64,000 bases of DNA from Sphingorhabdus contaminans (GTDB taxonomy: Bacteria; Pseudomonadota; Alphaproteobacteria; Sphingomonadales; Sphingomonadaceae), in NCBI RefSeq assembly GCF_007280415.1, contig NZ_VKKU01000001.1, forward strand, positions 372,001 to 436,000, read 5' to 3'. A program made the translations under genes and the position numbers. A model generated the notes under the pieces. That model was given only the letters and a program-made list of their open reading frames with translations. It did not search any database and had not been told where the DNA came from. Below are positions 36,361 through 46,831 of the stretch, one piece after another (position 1 is the stretch's first letter; each line of letters opens with the position of its first letter).

Positions 36361-38295
36361 ATGAATGTGACAATGTTACGTGCGATCCCCGCCATTGTTT
36401 ATGCATTGGCTGCGACAGGTGCAGCCGCGCAAGCCGTCGATGAATCCGCGCTTGAGGCTCTCGAAAAAACGAGCCCCGTTGTTCAGCCGGTCATGGCCGA
36501 ACCGGCAGGTGCCGCCGAGCTACGGGCCGCAATGCGTCGCATTTCGCTCAGTCCGTCCGATGCCGATGCACTTGCGGATGCCGGAAACGCGGCGTTGATG
36601 CTGGGCGATGCCAATGCAGCGCTTAACTTCTTCACCCGCGCCAATTCCTTGCGGCCGAATAACGGCCGCATCGTTGCCGGACTGGCCACGGCAACCGTAC
36701 GTACCGAAAATCCTTTCGAGGCGCTGCGTTTGTTTGACGACGCCGTCCGTCTGGGCGTCAGCGAGCGTTCCATTGCCGCCGACCGTGCGCTTGCCTTTGA
36801 CCTTCTGGGCAATTTTGGCCGGGCGCAGCAGGACTATAAGCTGGCGCGGACTGCGTCCGTCTCGGATGATCTGATTGTCCGCCACGCCATATCCACGTCG
36901 CTGTCGGGCCAGAGCACGCAGGCAGATGCGATGCTGGTTCCGCTGTTGGAGAAAAACAATCCGGCGGCATGGCGGGCAAGGGCGTTCATTCTCGCCTCGC
37001 GCGGGGATTTCCGCGAATCCGTGCAGGTAACTCAAGGTTTTATGGACGCAGGTTCCGCGCAGCGTATGGAGCGTTTTCTGCGTTTGATGCCCGAGCTGAC
37101 CGGTGCGCAACAGGCGGCGGCGATCCATTTGGGGCATTTCCCGGCCAGCCAATATGTCGGGCGCGACAGTGAACAGGTCCGCAAGGTTGCGTCGACCATT
37201 CCCGCGGTGCAGCCGGCGGCGAATGATAGCCGCCTGATCCCGGCGGGCGATCCTCTCGGGAAAAAACCGGCAAAGGTTGCGGCTGCTGAAAAGCCCAAGA
37301 CGACCGAGCGCCGCCGGGACAAGAAGGCGCGGGAGCAGGAAGAGGTAAAGGCAATTGTCGCGGCCATTCCGGACTCGCAGAAATTGCCCAAGGTGGACAC
37401 GGCGCGCCTCGGAACCGAAACCGCACGCGCCAGGGTTGAAGAAGCGACCAGTGCAAAATTGGTGACGGCCAGGACCACCGAGCTTCCTCCGCCGGAAACG
37501 GCACGGCCGCTGCAACGCGTCGAAATCGGACCTCGCGATAATGTGCCGCAAAGCCAGACACCGCCGCCACCGGTGCGCGTTGCTGCGCAGACAGTGACGC
37601 AGCCTGTCCAGCAGGCGCCCGCGATCAGCGCGGACAGCGGTGTGAAGACGCAAACCGTGGCGGCGGGTTTCGAAGCGGCGACGCGCGTTGAACCTGCGAC
37701 GTCTGCGCCTGCTCCCGCGCCTGCACTTGCGACGGCGAACCTGCCGCAGGAAGAAACGAAGATGGCGGCGGCGCTGCCTGTGGAAACCGTGCCGGTACCG
37801 ACGCCGACACCCACACCGCCGCCTGCGGCCAAAGCGGCCTTCGATCTGGGCGCGATCGTGAACGCGATCGAAATTCCGGAAAGCGAACAAAAGCCGTCGG
37901 CGGTTCCTGTGGATCTTAAAAAGATCAAGCCTGCGGCGCCTAAGGTTGCGGCCGTTGACGAAGCTGGCAAGGCTGCAAAAACGGATCCAAAGGCCGCCGC
38001 CAAGGCAAAGGCACCGCCGCCCAGCCCGGCGCGTTTCTGGGTCCAGATTGCGACCGGCGATGCCAATGCGCTGGGATTTGATTACCGCAAATGGGCGAAG
38101 AAGAGCCCGGATCTGTTCAAATCGACATCAGGGTGGACATCGGCATGGGGCAAAACCAGCCGCTTGCTCGTCGGACCCTTCGCCGACCAGAAGCTCGCCA
38201 AGAAATGGGAAGCCGACTTCAAAAAAGCAGGCGGGGACGGCTTTATGTGGAAAAGCGAAAATGGTGTCGTGGTGACGGCGTTAAAAGGCAAATAG
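36361..38295 (+). CDS. Exported TPR and SPOR-domain protein
   Basis: A 644-residue periplasmic protein. A signal peptide (MNVTMLRAIPAIVYALAATGAAAQA) is followed by tetratricopeptide-like repeats (about 55-250: ADAGNAALMLGDANAALNFFTRANSLRPNNGRIV onward), a Pro/Ala/Lys-rich linker of about 300 residues, and a C-terminal SPOR domain (RFWVQIATG ... TSRLLVGPFADQKLAKKWEADFKKAGGDGFMW). The SPOR domain predicts septal localisation, and the place just downstream of ftsZ fits a division role. It is probably a partner or scaffold; no enzyme domain is seen. Confidence 0.8.
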   Translation: MNVTMLRAIPAIVYALAATGAAAQAVDESALEALEKTSPVVQPVMAEPAGAAELRAAMRRISLSPSDADALADAGNAALMLGDANAALNFFTRANSLRPNNGRIVAGLATATVRTENPFEALRLFDDAVRLGVSERSIAADRALAFDLLGNFGRAQQDYKLARTASVSDDLIVRHAISTSLSGQSTQADAMLVPLLEKNNPAAWRARAFILASRGDFRESVQVTQGFMDAGSAQRMERFLRLMPELTGAQQAAAIHLGHFPASQYVGRDSEQVRKVASTIPAVQPAANDSRLIPAGDPLGKKPAKVAAAEKPKTTERRRDKKAREQEEVKAIVAAIPDSQKLPKVDTARLGTETARARVEEATSAKLVTARTTELPPPETARPLQRVEIGPRDNVPQSQTPPPPVRVAAQTVTQPVQQAPAISADSGVKTQTVAAGFEAATRVEPATSAPAPAPALATANLPQEETKMAAALPVETVPVPTPTPTPPPAAKAAFDLGAIVNAIEIPESEQKPSAVPVDLKKIKPAAPKVAAVDEAGKAAKTDPKAAAKAKAPPPSPARFWVQIATGDANALGFDYRKWAKKSPDLFKSTSGWTSAWGKTSRLLVGPFADQKLAKKWEADFKKAGGDGFMWKSENGVVVTALKGK

Positions 38296-38334
38296 CGGCT
38301 AGCGGTCGTACCGGCTTAGCGGCATAAGCCGCGC

Positions 38335-39480
38335 ATGACTTCGTTAGCCTCTTACGCCTCCCACCCCGAACAGAGCCGGGGGCGCTTCTATCCGGAGCCG
38401 GACCACAATGTGCGCGGGCCCCGCAACATTTTCCAGCGCGACCGGGACCGGATTATCCATTCCATCGCCTTCCGCCGCCTCCGCCACAAGACGCAGGTGT
38501 TCATCGCGCCCGATGGCGACCATTACCGCGTCCGCCTGACGCACAGCCTGGAAGTCGCGCAGATCGGGCGCACCATCGCGCGGGCGCTTGGCCTGAACGA
38601 GGATCTGACCGAGGCGCTGTGCCTCGCCCACGACATCGGGCACCCGCCCTTCGGCCATGCGGGCGAGGATGCGCTGGAGGAGGCGATGAAGCCCTATGGC
38701 GGGTTCGACCATAATGCCCAGACCCTGCGCACGCTCACGGAACTGGAATCGCCCTATCCCGCATGGCCGGGCCTCAATCTCAGCTGGGAGCTGCTCGAAG
38801 GGCTGGCGAAGCATAACGGGCCGGTGGAAAGCCCGAGCTGGGCGCTGGCGCAGGTGGATGCGAAATACCGGCTGGACCTGCGCAACTGGCCGTCGCTTGA
38901 GGCGCAGGTCGCCGCGATCAGTGACGATATCGCCTATGACAATCACGATATTGACGACGGGATCAGGGCAGGGCTGCTCGATATCGAACAATTGCTGGAG
39001 CTGCCGTTCGTGGCGGAGCGGTGGCGGGGGATTGTCGCGCGGTTCCCCAATGTCAAACCCCGCCGGTTAATAGGGGAACTCACCCGCGAACAAATCGGCA
39101 CGATGGTCAACGACGTCATCACCTCCACCCGCGAACGGATCGAAGCGCTGGGCATTTCCACCGCCGACGATGTGCGGCAAGCCGGCGTCATGATCGGCGG
39201 CTTTTCCCCCGCCATGGCCGCCGAGGAACGGACGCTGAAGAAATTCATGTACCGCAACCTCTACCATCACCAGTCGCAACTGGATGCGGCCGAACAAGCG
39301 CGAAGCGTCATTGCCCGCCTGTTTGCGATCTACCATGCAAAGCCCGGCCTGATGCCGGAAGAGTGGCAGGAAAACATGCCGTCGTCCGAGCCCGAGGCAA
39401 GCCGTCATATCGCCGATTTTCTGGCCGGAATGACCGACCGCTATGCGACGGACCGGTATAAAGAACTGAACGCGGAGTAG
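38335..39480 (+). CDS. Deoxyguanosinetriphosphate triphosphohydrolase-like protein
   Basis: An HD-superfamily phosphohydrolase of 381 residues. It has [41 protein letters not shown] and the HD motif [19 protein letters not shown], plus [13 protein letters not shown], the standard metal-binding set of the dGTPase family. Such proteins hydrolyse dNTPs to nucleoside and triphosphate; the preferred dNTP varies. It is 39 bases after the TPR-SPOR gene and four bases before the SDR gene. Confidence 0.93.
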   Translation: MTSLASYASHPEQSRGRFYPEPDHNVRGPRNIFQRDRDRIIHSIAFRRLRHKTQVFIAPDGDHYRVRLTHSLEVAQIGRTIARALGLNEDLTEALCLAHDIGHPPFGHAGEDALEEAMKPYGGFDHNAQTLRTLTELESPYPAWPGLNLSWELLEGLAKHNGPVESPSWALAQVDAKYRLDLRNWPSLEAQVAAISDDIAYDNHDIDDGIRAGLLDIEQLLELPFVAERWRGIVARFPNVKPRRLIGELTREQIGTMVNDVITSTRERIEALGISTADDVRQAGVMIGGFSPAMAAEERTLKKFMYRNLYHHQSQLDAAEQARSVIARLFAIYHAKPGLMPEEWQENMPSSEPEASRHIADFLAGMTDRYATDRYKELNAE

Positions 39481-39484
39481 CTAT

Positions 39485-40135
39485 ATGCCAAGAGTTATCA
39501 TCGCTGGCGCATCCGGCCTGATCGGCAGCACCCTCTGCACGATGCTGGGCGGGCATGAAGTCCACATTCTGCTGCGCCGGCCAATGGATGACTTACCCGA
39601 AAGCATTGCGCAGCATGTCGCCGAAACCGCACGCTGGCCGGAAATCATAGCGGGGCTGGCCCCGGAAATCGCCATATCCTGCCTTGGAACAACGATGAAG
39701 AAATCCGGCGGAGACGCCGCGCAATTTCGTGCCGTCGACAAGGACCTTGTCCTCGCCTTTGCAACCGCCGCCAATCTGGCCGGCGCGCGTCAGTTCATCA
39801 CGGTATCCTCCGTGGGCGCGACCGCTGATACCAAGAATCTCTATCTTCGGACCAAGGGCGAGGTTGAAGATGCGTTGACGCTGCTTGCTTTTGAGCGCCT
39901 CGACATTATCCGCCCCGGATTGCTGACCGGTGACCGGCAGAATGACCCGCGCGCCGGGGAGCGTGCGGCCATCATGCTGTCGCCTGTCATTGATCGCCTG
40001 ATTCCCCGGGCCTTTAGCCGCTTCCGCTCGATTCCGGCATCCACCGTCGCACAGGCGATTGCAGAGCTGGTCGGAAATGGGACGCCGGGAAGGTTTATCC
40101 ACGAAAATGAGGCCATTCGCGCGCTGGCCGGTTGA
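39485..40135 (+). CDS. Atypical short-chain dehydrogenase, NAD(P)-binding (HTATIP2/TIP30-like)
   Basis: A 216-residue single Rossmann-fold protein. The nucleotide motif GASGLIGS is near residue 8, ARQFITVSSVGA forms the strand with the active-site Ser, and YLRTK (about residues 119-123) is the YxxxK pair. IIRPGLLTGDR follows. This set matches the atypical SDR group that includes HTATIP2 and bacterial NAD(P)H-binding proteins of unknown substrate. It follows the dGTPase-like gene by four bases. Confidence 0.8.
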   Translation: MPRVIIAGASGLIGSTLCTMLGGHEVHILLRRPMDDLPESIAQHVAETARWPEIIAGLAPEIAISCLGTTMKKSGGDAAQFRAVDKDLVLAFATAANLAGARQFITVSSVGATADTKNLYLRTKGEVEDALTLLAFERLDIIRPGLLTGDRQNDPRAGERAAIMLSPVIDRLIPRAFSRFRSIPASTVAQAIAELVGNGTPGRFIHENEAIRALAG

Positions 40136-40179
40136 CTCTGTCCCGGCACATAGCCAAGAGAGGCGGGTCGCTGACGAAA

Positions 40180-40338
40180 CGGGAGAGTGACAGGTTCGCC
40201 TGTCCGCCGAAGGAGCAACCGCCCCGGAATCTCTCAGGCAAAAGGACCGTTTCGGCTTTTGCGACACTCTGGAAAGCGCCCACCCCATGTGGGCCACCGA
40301 AGGGGTAAAGCTCTCAGGTATCCGTGACAGAGGGGGTA
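40180..40338 (+). ncRNA. Tandem glycine riboswitch upstream of gcvT
   Basis: Two glycine aptamers in series. Aptamer I (about 40180-40276) has GGGAGAGTGAC, CCGCCGAAGGAGCAACC, AATCTCTCAGGCAAAAGGACC and GACACTCTGGAAAG. Aptamer II (about 40277-40338) has CCACCGAAGGGGTAAAG, CTCTCAGGTATCC and GACAGAGGG. These conserved blocks define the gcvT RNA class. It stands in front of the glycine cleavage operon, where glycine binding normally switches expression on. No terminator hairpin with a T-run is visible before gcvT, so control may be at translation. Confidence 0.96.
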
Positions 40339-40357
40339 GCAGGAAGGACATCAACCG

Positions 40358-40390
40358 ATGTCTGTCGCTGCGACTCTTGGAACGGATTGA
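40358..40390 (+). CDS. Possible 10-codon leader ORF between riboswitch and gcvT
   Basis: ATG at 40358 opens MSVAATLGTD and stops at TGA 40388-40390, one base before the gcvT ATG. An AGGAAGG ribosome site (40341-40347) is ten bases upstream and is stronger than the GGAACGG that would serve gcvT itself. The layout suggests translational coupling, with ribosomes finishing the leader restarting at gcvT. It could equally be a chance ORF. Confidence 0.35.
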   Translation: MSVAATLGTD

Positions 40391-40391
40391 T

Positions 40392-41531
40392 ATGAGCGAC
40401 GAAGAATTAGAACCCATTGAAATATTGGAATTGCCGCTGGGTGACTGGCATCGCGCGCGCGGTGCCCGCATGGTTGAATTTGCCGGTTATCACATGCCCA
40501 TTCAATATGAAGGCATCATGGCCGAGCATCTGTGGACGCGTGAATCCGCGGGCCTTTTTGATGTCAGCCATATGGGGCAGTTGATGCTGTCCGGCGAGGG
40601 TGTCGCGGAAGCTTTGGAAAAGCTTGTTCCCGGCGACATCTCGGCCCTGAAGGAAGGGCGCATGCGCTATTCGCTGCTGCTGGATGAAGATGGCGGCATT
40701 CTGGATGACCTGATGGTCACCGCAACGCCGATGGGACTCTATGTGGTCGTCAACGGCGCCGTGAAATGGGACGATATCGGTTTCCTGCGGGAACATCTGG
40801 CCGATGACATCACCATCAATCACATGGATGATCGCGCGCTTCTGGCATTGCAGGGGCCGAAGGCGGTCGATGCGCTAAAGCGCGTTGTGCCGGGCGTTGA
40901 CGCGCTTTTCTTCATGGAGGCAGGCTCTTTCTTCTGGGGGCCAAAAACCGATCCCGAACCGCTGTGGATCAGCCGGTCGGGCTATACCGGCGAAGACGGG
41001 TTCGAAATTTCCGTGCCCGCGGCTCATGCAAAGGCCCTTGCCGATGCCCTGTGCGCGCAGCCAGAGGTCAAGCCGATTGGCCTTGGTGCCCGCGATTCCC
41101 TGCGGCTGGAGGCGGGGCTTCCGCTTTACGGGCATGACATGAACCCGCAACTGGATCCGGTGGAAGCCAATGCTTCCTTCGCGATTTCAAAGCGCCGCCG
41201 TGCGGAAGGCGGATTTCACGGGGCAGAGCGGATATTGAAGTCCCTGACAGATGGTCCTGCCCAGAAACTGGTCGGTTTTACGGTCGACGGAAAAATGCCG
41301 GTGCGCGAAGGCGCGCCGATTTTCGCCCAGGATCGCCAGGTGGGAACAGTTACATCCGGCGGATTTGCGCCCAGCGTCGGTGCCCCCATTGCCATGGGTT
41401 ATGTTGCCCAGGCACATATCGCCGTCGGTACCGCTTTGGAGGCCGAGGTTCGCGGTAAGCGGGTCGGTCTGACCGTCGCGGCCATGCCTTTCATACCCCA
41501 TCACTATCATCGCAGAGGAGCTGCCCAATGA
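40392..41531 (+). CDS. gcvT: Glycine cleavage system T protein (aminomethyltransferase)
   Basis: Transfers the methylene group from the H protein to tetrahydrofolate, releasing ammonia. The 379-residue protein has [30 protein letters not shown], the folate-site YTGEDGFEI and [24 protein letters not shown] segment ([21 protein letters not shown]). The ATG at 40392 begins [10 protein letters not shown]. Reading further upstream in frame runs into the riboswitch and gives no family sequence. The stop overlaps gcvH by four bases. Confidence 0.96.
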   Translation: MSDEELEPIEILELPLGDWHRARGARMVEFAGYHMPIQYEGIMAEHLWTRESAGLFDVSHMGQLMLSGEGVAEALEKLVPGDISALKEGRMRYSLLLDEDGGILDDLMVTATPMGLYVVVNGAVKWDDIGFLREHLADDITINHMDDRALLALQGPKAVDALKRVVPGVDALFFMEAGSFFWGPKTDPEPLWISRSGYTGEDGFEISVPAAHAKALADALCAQPEVKPIGLGARDSLRLEAGLPLYGHDMNPQLDPVEANASFAISKRRRAEGGFHGAERILKSLTDGPAQKLVGFTVDGKMPVREGAPIFAQDRQVGTVTSGGFAPSVGAPIAMGYVAQAHIAVGTALEAEVRGKRVGLTVAAMPFIPHHYHRRGAAQ

Positions 41532-41899
41532 CACGTTACTATACCGAGGATCATGAATGGATTGACGTCGATGGCGACAGCGCCACCGTCGGTATTACCG
41601 ATTACGCACAAAGCCAGTTGGGCGACATCGTATTTGCCGAAGTTCCTGCACCCGACACGGTGCTGAAAAAAGGCGGCGATGCAGCCGTGGTGGAATCGGT
41701 CAAGGCGGCATCGGACGTCTACGCGCCGGTCAGCGGCACCGTGACCGAAGGCAATGATGCGTTGGAAGGCGATCCCTCCCTTGTGAACAGCGATCCCGAA
41801 GGTGACGGCTGGTTTTTCAAACTGACGCTGAGCGACACGGGCGAACTCGACAGCCTGATGGACGCGGATGCCTACAAGGCATTTGTCGAAGCATTGTAA
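41528..41899 (+). CDS. gcvH: Glycine cleavage system H protein
   Basis: Lipoyl carrier that shuttles the aminomethyl group. The 123-residue protein has YYTEDHEWI at the N-terminus and the lipoylated Lys59 in [17 protein letters not shown]. Length and motifs are standard. It overlaps gcvT by four bases and is 42 bases before gcvPA. Confidence 0.97.
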   Translation: MTRYYTEDHEWIDVDGDSATVGITDYAQSQLGDIVFAEVPAPDTVLKKGGDAAVVESVKAASDVYAPVSGTVTEGNDALEGDPSLVNSDPEGDGWFFKLTLSDTGELDSLMDADAYKAFVEAL

Positions 41900-41941
41900 G
41901 CGCAATCCCGCATCCGGAATTGCGAAGAAGGACAAGATTGC

Positions 41942-43296
<1,355 letters not shown>

Positions 43297-43300
<4 letters not shown>

Positions 43301-44868
43301 GCGCACTCAATCAAAGCGGCTGGAAGCCCGAAATGGGCCCATCGGGCGATGCCAAGCCTGCAACCTTTACCGGCAATCGCGCATTGATGCTGGAAGAGGC
43401 ACTGATTTTCGAGATCGGCACAACCGATACGACCGGTGTAGATTTGCCGGAAGTGGGCACCGTTGCAACTCGCCTTGGCGGTTTGGAACGGCATCGCACA
43501 ATCGGATTGCCCGGTCTTTCCGAACCGGAAGCGGTCCGTCACTATACGCGCCTCAGCCGCCAAAATTATGCCATCGATCTGGGCTTTTTCCCGCTGGGAA
43601 GCTGCACGATGAAGCATAACCCCCGCCTGAACGAGAAGGTCGCGCGGATGGCCGGTTTTGCCGATGTCCATCCCCTGCAACCCGTCGAAACGGTGCAGGG
43701 TGCGCTGGCCGTTATCAATGAACTGGCGGTCTGGCTGATCGAACTGACGGGCATGCACGGCGTTGCGATGACGCCAAAGGCCGGTGCCCATGGGGAATTG
43801 TGCGGCATATTGGCAATCAAGGCCGCTCTTGAGGCCCGCGGCGATCCGCGCAGCGTCATTCTGGTGCCCGAAAGCGCGCATGGTACCAATCCGGCCACCG
43901 CAGCCTTTGCCGGTTTCTCTGTCGAAAATATTCCCGCCACATCCGAAGGTCGTGTCGATCTCGACGCATTGAAGGCACGGCTTGGTCCGGATGTCGCCGG
44001 GGTCATGATTACAAACCCCAATACCTGCGGCCTGTTCGAACGGGATATGAAAGCCATTTCCGATGCGGTCCATGCGGCCGGCGGTTATGTCTATTGCGAT
44101 GGTGCGAATTTCAACGCCATTGTCGGACGCGTGCGCCCGGGCGATTTGGGTATCGACGCCATGCACATCAATCTGCACAAGACATTTTCGACCCCGCATG
44201 GCGGCGGCGGCCCGGGTTCCGGCCCGGTGGTCTTGTCAGAGGCGCTGTCGCCCTATGGACCATTGCCCTTTACCGAACGCCATGCCGATGGCCGTTATTC
44301 GCTGGTTGAGGAAGAAACGGTCGGCGAACGGCATCCGCACAGCTTTGGACGGATGACGGCTTTCCACGGGCAGATGGGCATGTTCACCCGTGCGCTGTCC
44401 TACATCATGTCGCATGGTGCCGACGGCCTGCGTCAGGTTGCCGAGGATGCGGTGCTCAACGCCAATTACATCCTGCGCAGTCTGGAAGGCACGATGGATG
44501 CGCCCTTTGCGCATAGCGGACCGTGCATGCACGAGGCGCTGTTTAGCGACAATGGTCTGGCCGAAGGCTTTACGACACTCGACATTGCCAAGGGTCTGAT
44601 TGACGAAGGCTATCACCCGATGACGGTCTATTTCCCGCTGGTCGTCCATGGCGCGATGCTGATCGAGCCGACGGAAACGGAAAGCAAAGCAACTCTTGAC
44701 CAGTTTATCGGGGCCATGCGGTCTGTTGTGCAGCGGGCGAAAGCGGGCGATCCGTCGCTCAAATCCGCACCGCACCACGCGCCGCGCCGCCGCCTCGACG
44801 AAACGCTGGCTGCCAGAAAACCGTTGCTGGTGTGGCGCGAACCCGAAGAGGCCGTTGCCGCCGAATGA
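43297..44868 (+). CDS. gcvPB: Glycine dehydrogenase (decarboxylating) subunit 2
   Basis: PLP-bearing half of the split P protein. The 523-residue protein has the opening [44 protein letters not shown] and the PLP lysine Lys295 in [16 protein letters not shown]. The C-terminus ends in an Ala/Glu-rich tail. The stop overlaps the DUF938 methyltransferase start by four bases, tying that gene to the glycine cleavage operon. Confidence 0.97.
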
Positions 44869-45494
44869 GCGATCCCAAACCCTTTGTGTTCGAACCGTCG
44901 GCGGAGGCGAAGCGCACTGCCCCCGCCACCGAACGCAATCGGGATGCAATCACCCATGTGCTGAAGGGATGTTTGCCCGCGCATGGAACGGTGCTGGAAA
45001 TCGCCAGCGGAACGGGCGAGCATATTGTCCATTTCGCGGCGCAATTCCCGGATCTGCTGTGGCAGCCCAGCGACAGCGATCCGTTGGCGCTTGCATCGAT
45101 TGCGGCATGGCGCGCCGAATCCGGTGCCGACAACCTGCGGCCACCGGTCGAGGTCGATGCGGTGGCCGACTGGCCCGTGCGGGATATATCGGCCATTTTG
45201 TGCATCAACATGGTGCACATCAGCCCGTGGGACGCGACGCGGGGGCTGATGCGGAACGCAGGCCGCCTGTTGCCCAAAGGCGGATTGCTCTATCTATACG
45301 GACCGTTTCGCCAGCAAAACCGGCCCACCGCACCCAGCAATGAAGAGTTTGACCGCAACCTGAAAAGCCGGAACAGCCAATGGGGCCTGCGCCACGTCGA
45401 AGATGTCGCGCAGGAAGCATCGCTCCACGCCCTGCATCTCGACCAGATTATCGAGATGCCCGCAAATAACCTGTCGCTGCTGTTCCGGGCCTGA
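44865..45494 (+). CDS. DUF938 SAM-dependent methyltransferase-like protein
   Basis: A 209-residue class I methyltransferase fold of the DUF938 family. The SAM site VLEIASGTGEHIVHFA is near residue 42, with QPSDSDPLAL after it, then ILCINMVHISPWDATRGLMRNAGRLLPKGGLLYLYGPF and FDRNLKSRNSQWGLR, all DUF938 markers. The substrate is unknown. It is coupled to gcvPB by an ATGA overlap. That places a SAM enzyme at the end of a one-carbon pathway, which is context only. Confidence 0.85.
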   Translation: MSDPKPFVFEPSAEAKRTAPATERNRDAITHVLKGCLPAHGTVLEIASGTGEHIVHFAAQFPDLLWQPSDSDPLALASIAAWRAESGADNLRPPVEVDAVADWPVRDISAILCINMVHISPWDATRGLMRNAGRLLPKGGLLYLYGPFRQQNRPTAPSNEEFDRNLKSRNSQWGLRHVEDVAQEASLHALHLDQIIEMPANNLSLLFRA

Positions 45495-45521
45495 CGCGTA
45501 TCTCAGGGCCGCGCGGTCTGC

Positions 45522-46697
45522 TCAGCTGGTCAGGTCGATGCGTTCGATCTTGGCCACGGGGGACCGCTGACGGATGCGGGTTCCGGTGACATCATCCTCA
45601 TATTGCGCGGTGAGCGAGTAACGCTCGATCGCGTAGATGCCGGGCGATGTGCCGTCTTTCTCGGCTTTCAGCGGTGCATAGATGCGCGTCTTGATCGATT
45701 TGAGCACGACGTCGGTCCATTTGGTGTCGCCCTGGCTGCGCAGGATTTCGGGCTCGTCAACCTTGCCGTCGGCACCGATCCAGAAACCGATATCGACCCA
45801 GCGCTTTTCGACAACCTGCGTGCCGATGCGGTTGAGGTCACTGCCACCTGCTGCGGCGCGGGCGGCCTGGGCCTCGTTCATTTCAATGGGTTTCGAATGC
45901 AGCAGCAAAGGACGGTCGGTTCCGCCGAGCGCGGCATAGCGGGCGATCAGCTTGTCGGTGGTTTCGCTGTTGCCGTTGTTCCGGTCCATCCGGGACTTCA
46001 GGACTTCGGCGACGATCTTGAACTGCTCGGCGTCTTTTCGTGGCTGGAGTAAAAATTCGTCAATTGCTTCCACGGCCTCTTTCTTGCGAAATTCGGTTTT
46101 TTCGGTTTCGGCGCGCTGCACGCGTAACGACAGGTCACGCAGACGCGCGATTGCGGCCACTTGCGGCAGGTTTTTGGCGAGGGCCTGCTTTTCAAGCTGC
46201 AGATATTTGTCGCTCGCCTCGTCATAATAGCCGAGCTTCATGCGCGAATCGGCAACCTCGATTTCGGCGCCGAATACGCGATAGTCATCGGGCTTGAGCG
46301 CGCTTTTCAACGTGTCGCGCATGTCGAGGACGGACAGGCGGTAGATGTCCGCCTCGCCGAGATGGATCGCCACATTGCCATTGGCGCGCAGCAGGTCGGA
46401 CACTTCGATGGGATATTGGCCCTTATGCTTGCGGTTGCGGCCCAGTGATTTCGCCAGCGTTTCCCGCGCGTTGCGATAGTCGCCCTCGACAAACTGGTTT
46501 TCGGCATGCGCCAGCGTGGCCTTGATATCCTCGTCAGGCGGGCAACCGCGGGCGAGGCAGGCTTTCAGGTCATTCTCCGTGTCCTTCAACGACCGCGCCG
46601 TCACCACAATCTCGCGCTTATCATCATTCTGCGCCACCGCGGGAAAGCTGATCCCGGCCAAAAGTACAAACAAGAGCGTAGGACGGCGCAAATTCAT
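45522..46697 (-). CDS. Exported protein with TPR-like helices and a TonB C-terminal-like domain
   Basis: A 391-residue protein with a signal peptide (MNLRRPTLLFVLLAGISFPAVAQ). The mature part is a helical region with TPR-like pattern (HAENQFVEGDYRNARETLAKSLGRN, YDEASDKYLQLEKQALAKN) and a C-terminal beta-rich domain containing RWVDIGFWIGADGKVDEPEILRSQGDTKWTDVVLKSIKTRIYAPL, which has the DG-V-pattern of the TonB C-terminal fold. It lacks the TonB membrane anchor and Pro-rich span, so it is not a classic TonB. ATG at 46697 is preferred to an upstream TTG. Function unknown. Confidence 0.7.
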   Translation of the reverse strand: MNLRRPTLLFVLLAGISFPAVAQNDDKREIVVTARSLKDTENDLKACLARGCPPDEDIKATLAHAENQFVEGDYRNARETLAKSLGRNRKHKGQYPIEVSDLLRANGNVAIHLGEADIYRLSVLDMRDTLKSALKPDDYRVFGAEIEVADSRMKLGYYDEASDKYLQLEKQALAKNLPQVAAIARLRDLSLRVQRAETEKTEFRKKEAVEAIDEFLLQPRKDAEQFKIVAEVLKSRMDRNNGNSETTDKLIARYAALGGTDRPLLLHSKPIEMNEAQAARAAAGGSDLNRIGTQVVEKRWVDIGFWIGADGKVDEPEILRSQGDTKWTDVVLKSIKTRIYAPLKAEKDGTSPGIYAIERYSLTAQYEDDVTGTRIRQRSPVAKIERIDLTS

Positions 46698-46831
46698 GTT
46701 CAAATTTCCCCAGATTCAAAACTGTTTCACGCAGATGTTAGTCGGGACATTGACACACAGCCAATATCTCTCGACAAACCGCATCGAGGCCTCTGCCAAT
46801 AGCAGGCCCGCGCTGATGGAGAGGTTTGCAC

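Noticed and set aside
38300..38332. Hairpin CGGCTTA/TAAGCCG between the TPR-SPOR gene and the dGTPase gene
   Set aside because: Short stem and no T-run, so not called as a terminator.
40287..40391. In-frame extension of gcvT upstream to 40287
   Set aside because: The extra 35 codons fall in the second riboswitch aptamer and give no GcvT-like sequence; ATG 40392 fits the family start.
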